From assembly GCF_003368325.1 (NCBI RefSeq), contig NZ_CP031467.1:2542001-2606000 (forward strand): 64,000 bases of DNA, given 5' to 3'. Positions within the stretch are counted from its first letter, which is position 1. Each line of letters opens with the position of its first letter. Positions 61,832-64,000 of this stretch are shown piece after piece. A program made the position numbers and the translations under genes. The notes under the pieces are model-generated. The model saw only the letters and a list, made by a program, of their open reading frames with translations, ran no database searches and was not told the DNA's origin. The DNA comes from Paraburkholderia caffeinilytica. Lineage in GTDB: Bacteria > Pseudomonadota > Gammaproteobacteria > Burkholderiales > Burkholderiaceae.

Positions 61832-64000
61832 ATGAACGCACCTCAAGTTTTCGATCCGCACGGCGCTGCCGTTGCGGTGGCCGCCGATCCCGAAGCGCGT
61901 CTGCGCGAAATTCCCTATAACTACACGTCGTTTTCCGATCGCGAAATCGTCATCCGTCTGCTCGGCGACGAAGCCTGGGCGGCGTTGGCCGAACTGCGCG
62001 CGGAACGCCGCACCGGCCGCTCGGCGCGGATGCTGTACGAAGTGCTCGGCGACATCTGGGTCGTGCGCCGCAATCCTTACCTGCAAGACGACCTGCTCGA
62101 CAATCCGAAGCGCCGCGCGCTGCTGATCGAGGCGCTGCATCACCGTCTGAGCGAGATCGAGAAGCGCCGCCGCGCCGATCTGGTCGAGCATGGCGATGAA
62201 GCGGGCGTCGATCGGGCCGCTCGCGTGGAGACGCTGGTGGCGGCCGCGCGCCGCGCCGTCGACGATTTCGAGAGCGAATTCCAGAAGACCTTCGATCTGC
62301 GCCGTCGCGCGAACAAGGTGCTGGGCCGCGTCACGGAAAAGGACAACATCAAGTTCGACGGCTTGTCCCGCGTTTCGCACGTGACCGACGCGACCGACTG
62401 GCGCGTCGAGTACCCGTTCGTCGTGCTGACGCCGGATACCGAAGCCGAGATCGCCGGCATGATCAAGGCGTGTTTCGAGCTCGGTCTGACCGTGATTCCG
62501 CGCGGAGGCGGCACGGGCTATACGGGCGGCGCGGTGCCGCTCACGCCGTTCTCGGCCGTCATCAACACCGAAAAGCTCGAACAGCTGGGCGCCGTCGAGT
62601 TGACCGAACTGCCGGGCGTCGACCGCAAGGTGCCGACGATCTTCTCCGGCGCGGGCGTGGTGACGCGCCGCGTGACCGAAGCGGCGGAACAGGCCGGCTA
62701 TGTGTTCGCAGTCGACCCGACCTCGCTGGACGCATCCTGTGTCGGCGGCAACGTCGCGATGAACGCGGGCGGCAAGAAGGCCGTGCTGTGGGGCACGGCG
62801 CTCGACAACCTCGCCTGGTGGCGGATGGTCGACCCGGAAGGGAACTGGCTCGAAGTCACGCGTCTGGATCACAACCTCGGCAAGATTCACGACATCGAAG
62901 TCGCGCGTTTCGAGCTGAAGTGGTTCGACGGCAGCCACGCGCCGGGCGAAAAGCTGCTGCGCACGGAAGCGCTCAACATCAAGGGCCGCGTGTTCCGTAA
63001 GGAAGGCCTCGGCAAGGACGTGACCGACAAATTCCTCGCCGGTCTGCCGGGCGTGCAGAAGGAAGGCTGCGACGGCCTGATCACGTCGGCGCGCTGGGTG
63101 CTGCACAAGATGCCGGCGCATACGCGCACGGTTTGCCTCGAATTCTTCGGTCAGGCCCGCGAAGCGATTCCGAGCATCGTCGAGATCAAAGACTATCTGT
63201 TCGAAACGTCGAAGCAGGGCGGCGCGATTCTCGCCGGCCTCGAGCATCTGGACGAACGCTATCTGCGCGCGGTCGGTTATGCCACCAAGTCCAAGCGCAA
63301 CGCGTTTCCGAAGATGGTGCTGATCGGCGACATCGTCGGCGACGACGCGGACGCGGTGGCGCAAGCCACCTCGGAAGTCGTGCGCATGGCCAACGGCAAG
63401 AGCGGCGAGGGCTTCGTCGCGGTCAACGCCGAAGCGCGCAAGCGTTTCTGGCTCGACCGCAGCCGTACCGCCGCGATCGCCAAGCACACCAACGCGTTCA
63501 AGATCAACGAAGACGTGGTGATCCCGCTCGACCGCATGGGCGAGTACACCGACGGCATCGAACGCATCAATATCGAATTGTCGATCAAGAACAAGCTGCA
63601 ACTGGTCGACGCGCTCGAAGCGTTCTTCAAGGGCGGCAAGCTGCCGCTCGGCAAGAGCGACGACGCCAACGAAATCCCGAGCGCGGAGTTGCTCGAAGAT
63701 CGCGTGCAACAGGCGCTCGATCTGCTGAAGAAAGTGCGCGCGCGCTGGGAATTCCTGCGCGACAAGCTCGATCTGTCCTTGCGCGAGGCTCAGCACTATC
63801 TGGTCGGCCTCGGCTACGAAGCGCTGGCGGAGAAGTTTGCCGATCGCGTCGACGCGCAGCCGGATGCGACCGTGTTCCATATCACGCAGGACCGTACGGT
63901 GCGCGTGTCGTGGAAGGCGGAGATTCGGGCTGAGTTGCGTCAGATCTTCAACGGCGGCGAGTTCAAGCCAATCCTTGAAGAAGCTCAGGCAATCCACAAG
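61832..64000 (+). CDS. Large FAD-linked oxidoreductase (D-lactate/2-hydroxyacid dehydrogenase-like), 5' part
   Basis: An open frame of 723 codons runs off the window. A DUF3683-like N-terminal region (about 1-180, [16 protein letters not shown]) precedes the FAD-binding PCMH domain with [16 protein letters not shown] at about 222-237 and [20 protein letters not shown]. This is the arrangement of the very long Burkholderia FAD/FMN oxidoreductases that usually continue into Fe-S (CCG) domains. Substrate not determined. The C-terminus is not visible. Confidence 0.88.
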   Translation, partial: MNAPQVFDPHGAAVAVAADPEARLREIPYNYTSFSDREIVIRLLGDEAWAALAELRAERRTGRSARMLYEVLGDIWVVRRNPYLQDDLLDNPKRRALLIEALHHRLSEIEKRRRADLVEHGDEAGVDRAARVETLVAAARRAVDDFESEFQKTFDLRRRANKVLGRVTEKDNIKFDGLSRVSHVTDATDWRVEYPFVVLTPDTEAEIAGMIKACFELGLTVIPRGGGTGYTGGAVPLTPFSAVINTEKLEQLGAVELTELPGVDRKVPTIFSGAGVVTRRVTEAAEQAGYVFAVDPTSLDASCVGGNVAMNAGGKKAVLWGTALDNLAWWRMVDPEGNWLEVTRLDHNLGKIHDIEVARFELKWFDGSHAPGEKLLRTEALNIKGRVFRKEGLGKDVTDKFLAGLPGVQKEGCDGLITSARWVLHKMPAHTRTVCLEFFGQAREAIPSIVEIKDYLFETSKQGGAILAGLEHLDERYLRAVGYATKSKRNAFPKMVLIGDIVGDDADAVAQATSEVVRMANGKSGEGFVAVNAEARKRFWLDRSRTAAIAKHTNAFKINEDVVIPLDRMGEYTDGIERINIELSIKNKLQLVDALEAFFKGGKLPLGKSDDANEIPSAELLEDRVQQALDLLKKVRARWEFLRDKLDLSLREAQHYLVGLGYEALAEKFADRVDAQPDATVFHITQDRTVRVSWKAEIRAELRQIFNGGEFKPILEEAQAIHK

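Noticed and set aside
61547..63997. 816-codon leftward frame at the right edge
   Set aside because: Shadow of the FAD oxidoreductase, which has PCMH motifs in an uninterrupted 723-codon rightward frame that simply lacks a stop within the window.

Overview
The window is a high-GC betaproteobacterial chromosome segment, almost certainly Burkholderia sensu lato and most likely Paraburkholderia (inferred from gene order and protein character; no search was run). Most of it is conserved core genome. There is no integrase, transposase, rRNA or CRISPR array.

Layout. 1-9.9 kb: the 5' part of prs, tRNA-Gln, ispE, lolB and a TPR protein face left; mutM and mutY face right; then the sigma-54 neighbourhood (LON-domain protein, rapZ, hprK, ptsN, hpf) reads leftward. 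10-15.4 kb: rpoN, then the LPS transport and Kdo block lptB-lptA-lptC-kdsC-kdsD, also leftward with overlapping genes. 15.5-20.8 kb: a Kef-type antiporter, apt, a LysE/RhtB exporter, a DUF4743-Nudix protein and purU, rightward. 20.9-29.5 kb: a PepSY membrane protein behind a good Fur-box-like palindrome, an AI-2E-type permease, uvrA, a YajR-like MFS permease, ssb and a DUF4239 membrane protein. 29.6-32.4 kb: a chemoreceptor behind a strong FliA-type promoter match, then a C4-like antisense RNA leader in front of a small unknown gene.

32.4-37.7 kb is a tightly packed leftward operon for a ba3-type (B-family) heme-copper oxidase with three extra c-type cytochromes and a 58-residue single-span subunit. 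38.2-40.5 kb is a divergent LysR/MFS pair. 40.7-48.4 kb is a two-component island: three tandem RcsB-like response regulators, an aquaporin, and a BvgS/EvgS-like hybrid kinase of about 1,490 residues. 48.4-53.5 kb holds a candidate small RNA, a CHRD protein, an alpha/beta hydrolase, an EcsC protein, and a DHA2 efflux pump with a MarR regulator. 53.7-58.0 kb is a D-amino-acid utilisation locus: DSD1-like deaminase, divergent from RpiR regulator, D-aminoacylase and RidA. 58-64 kb: ilvA, a cN-I 5'-nucleotidase and queF leftward, and the start of a very large FAD-linked oxidoreductase that leaves the window.

The most interesting items are the C4-like leader, whose 3' arm can pair with the ribosome-binding site of the small gene behind it, and the three-regulator/one-kinase island containing an aquaporin. 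The cytochrome-rich oxidase operon and several clear cis-regulatory sites (Fur, FliA, LysR, palindromes) are further points of interest. Both ends are cut: prs lacks its 3' end and the FAD oxidoreductase its 3' end.
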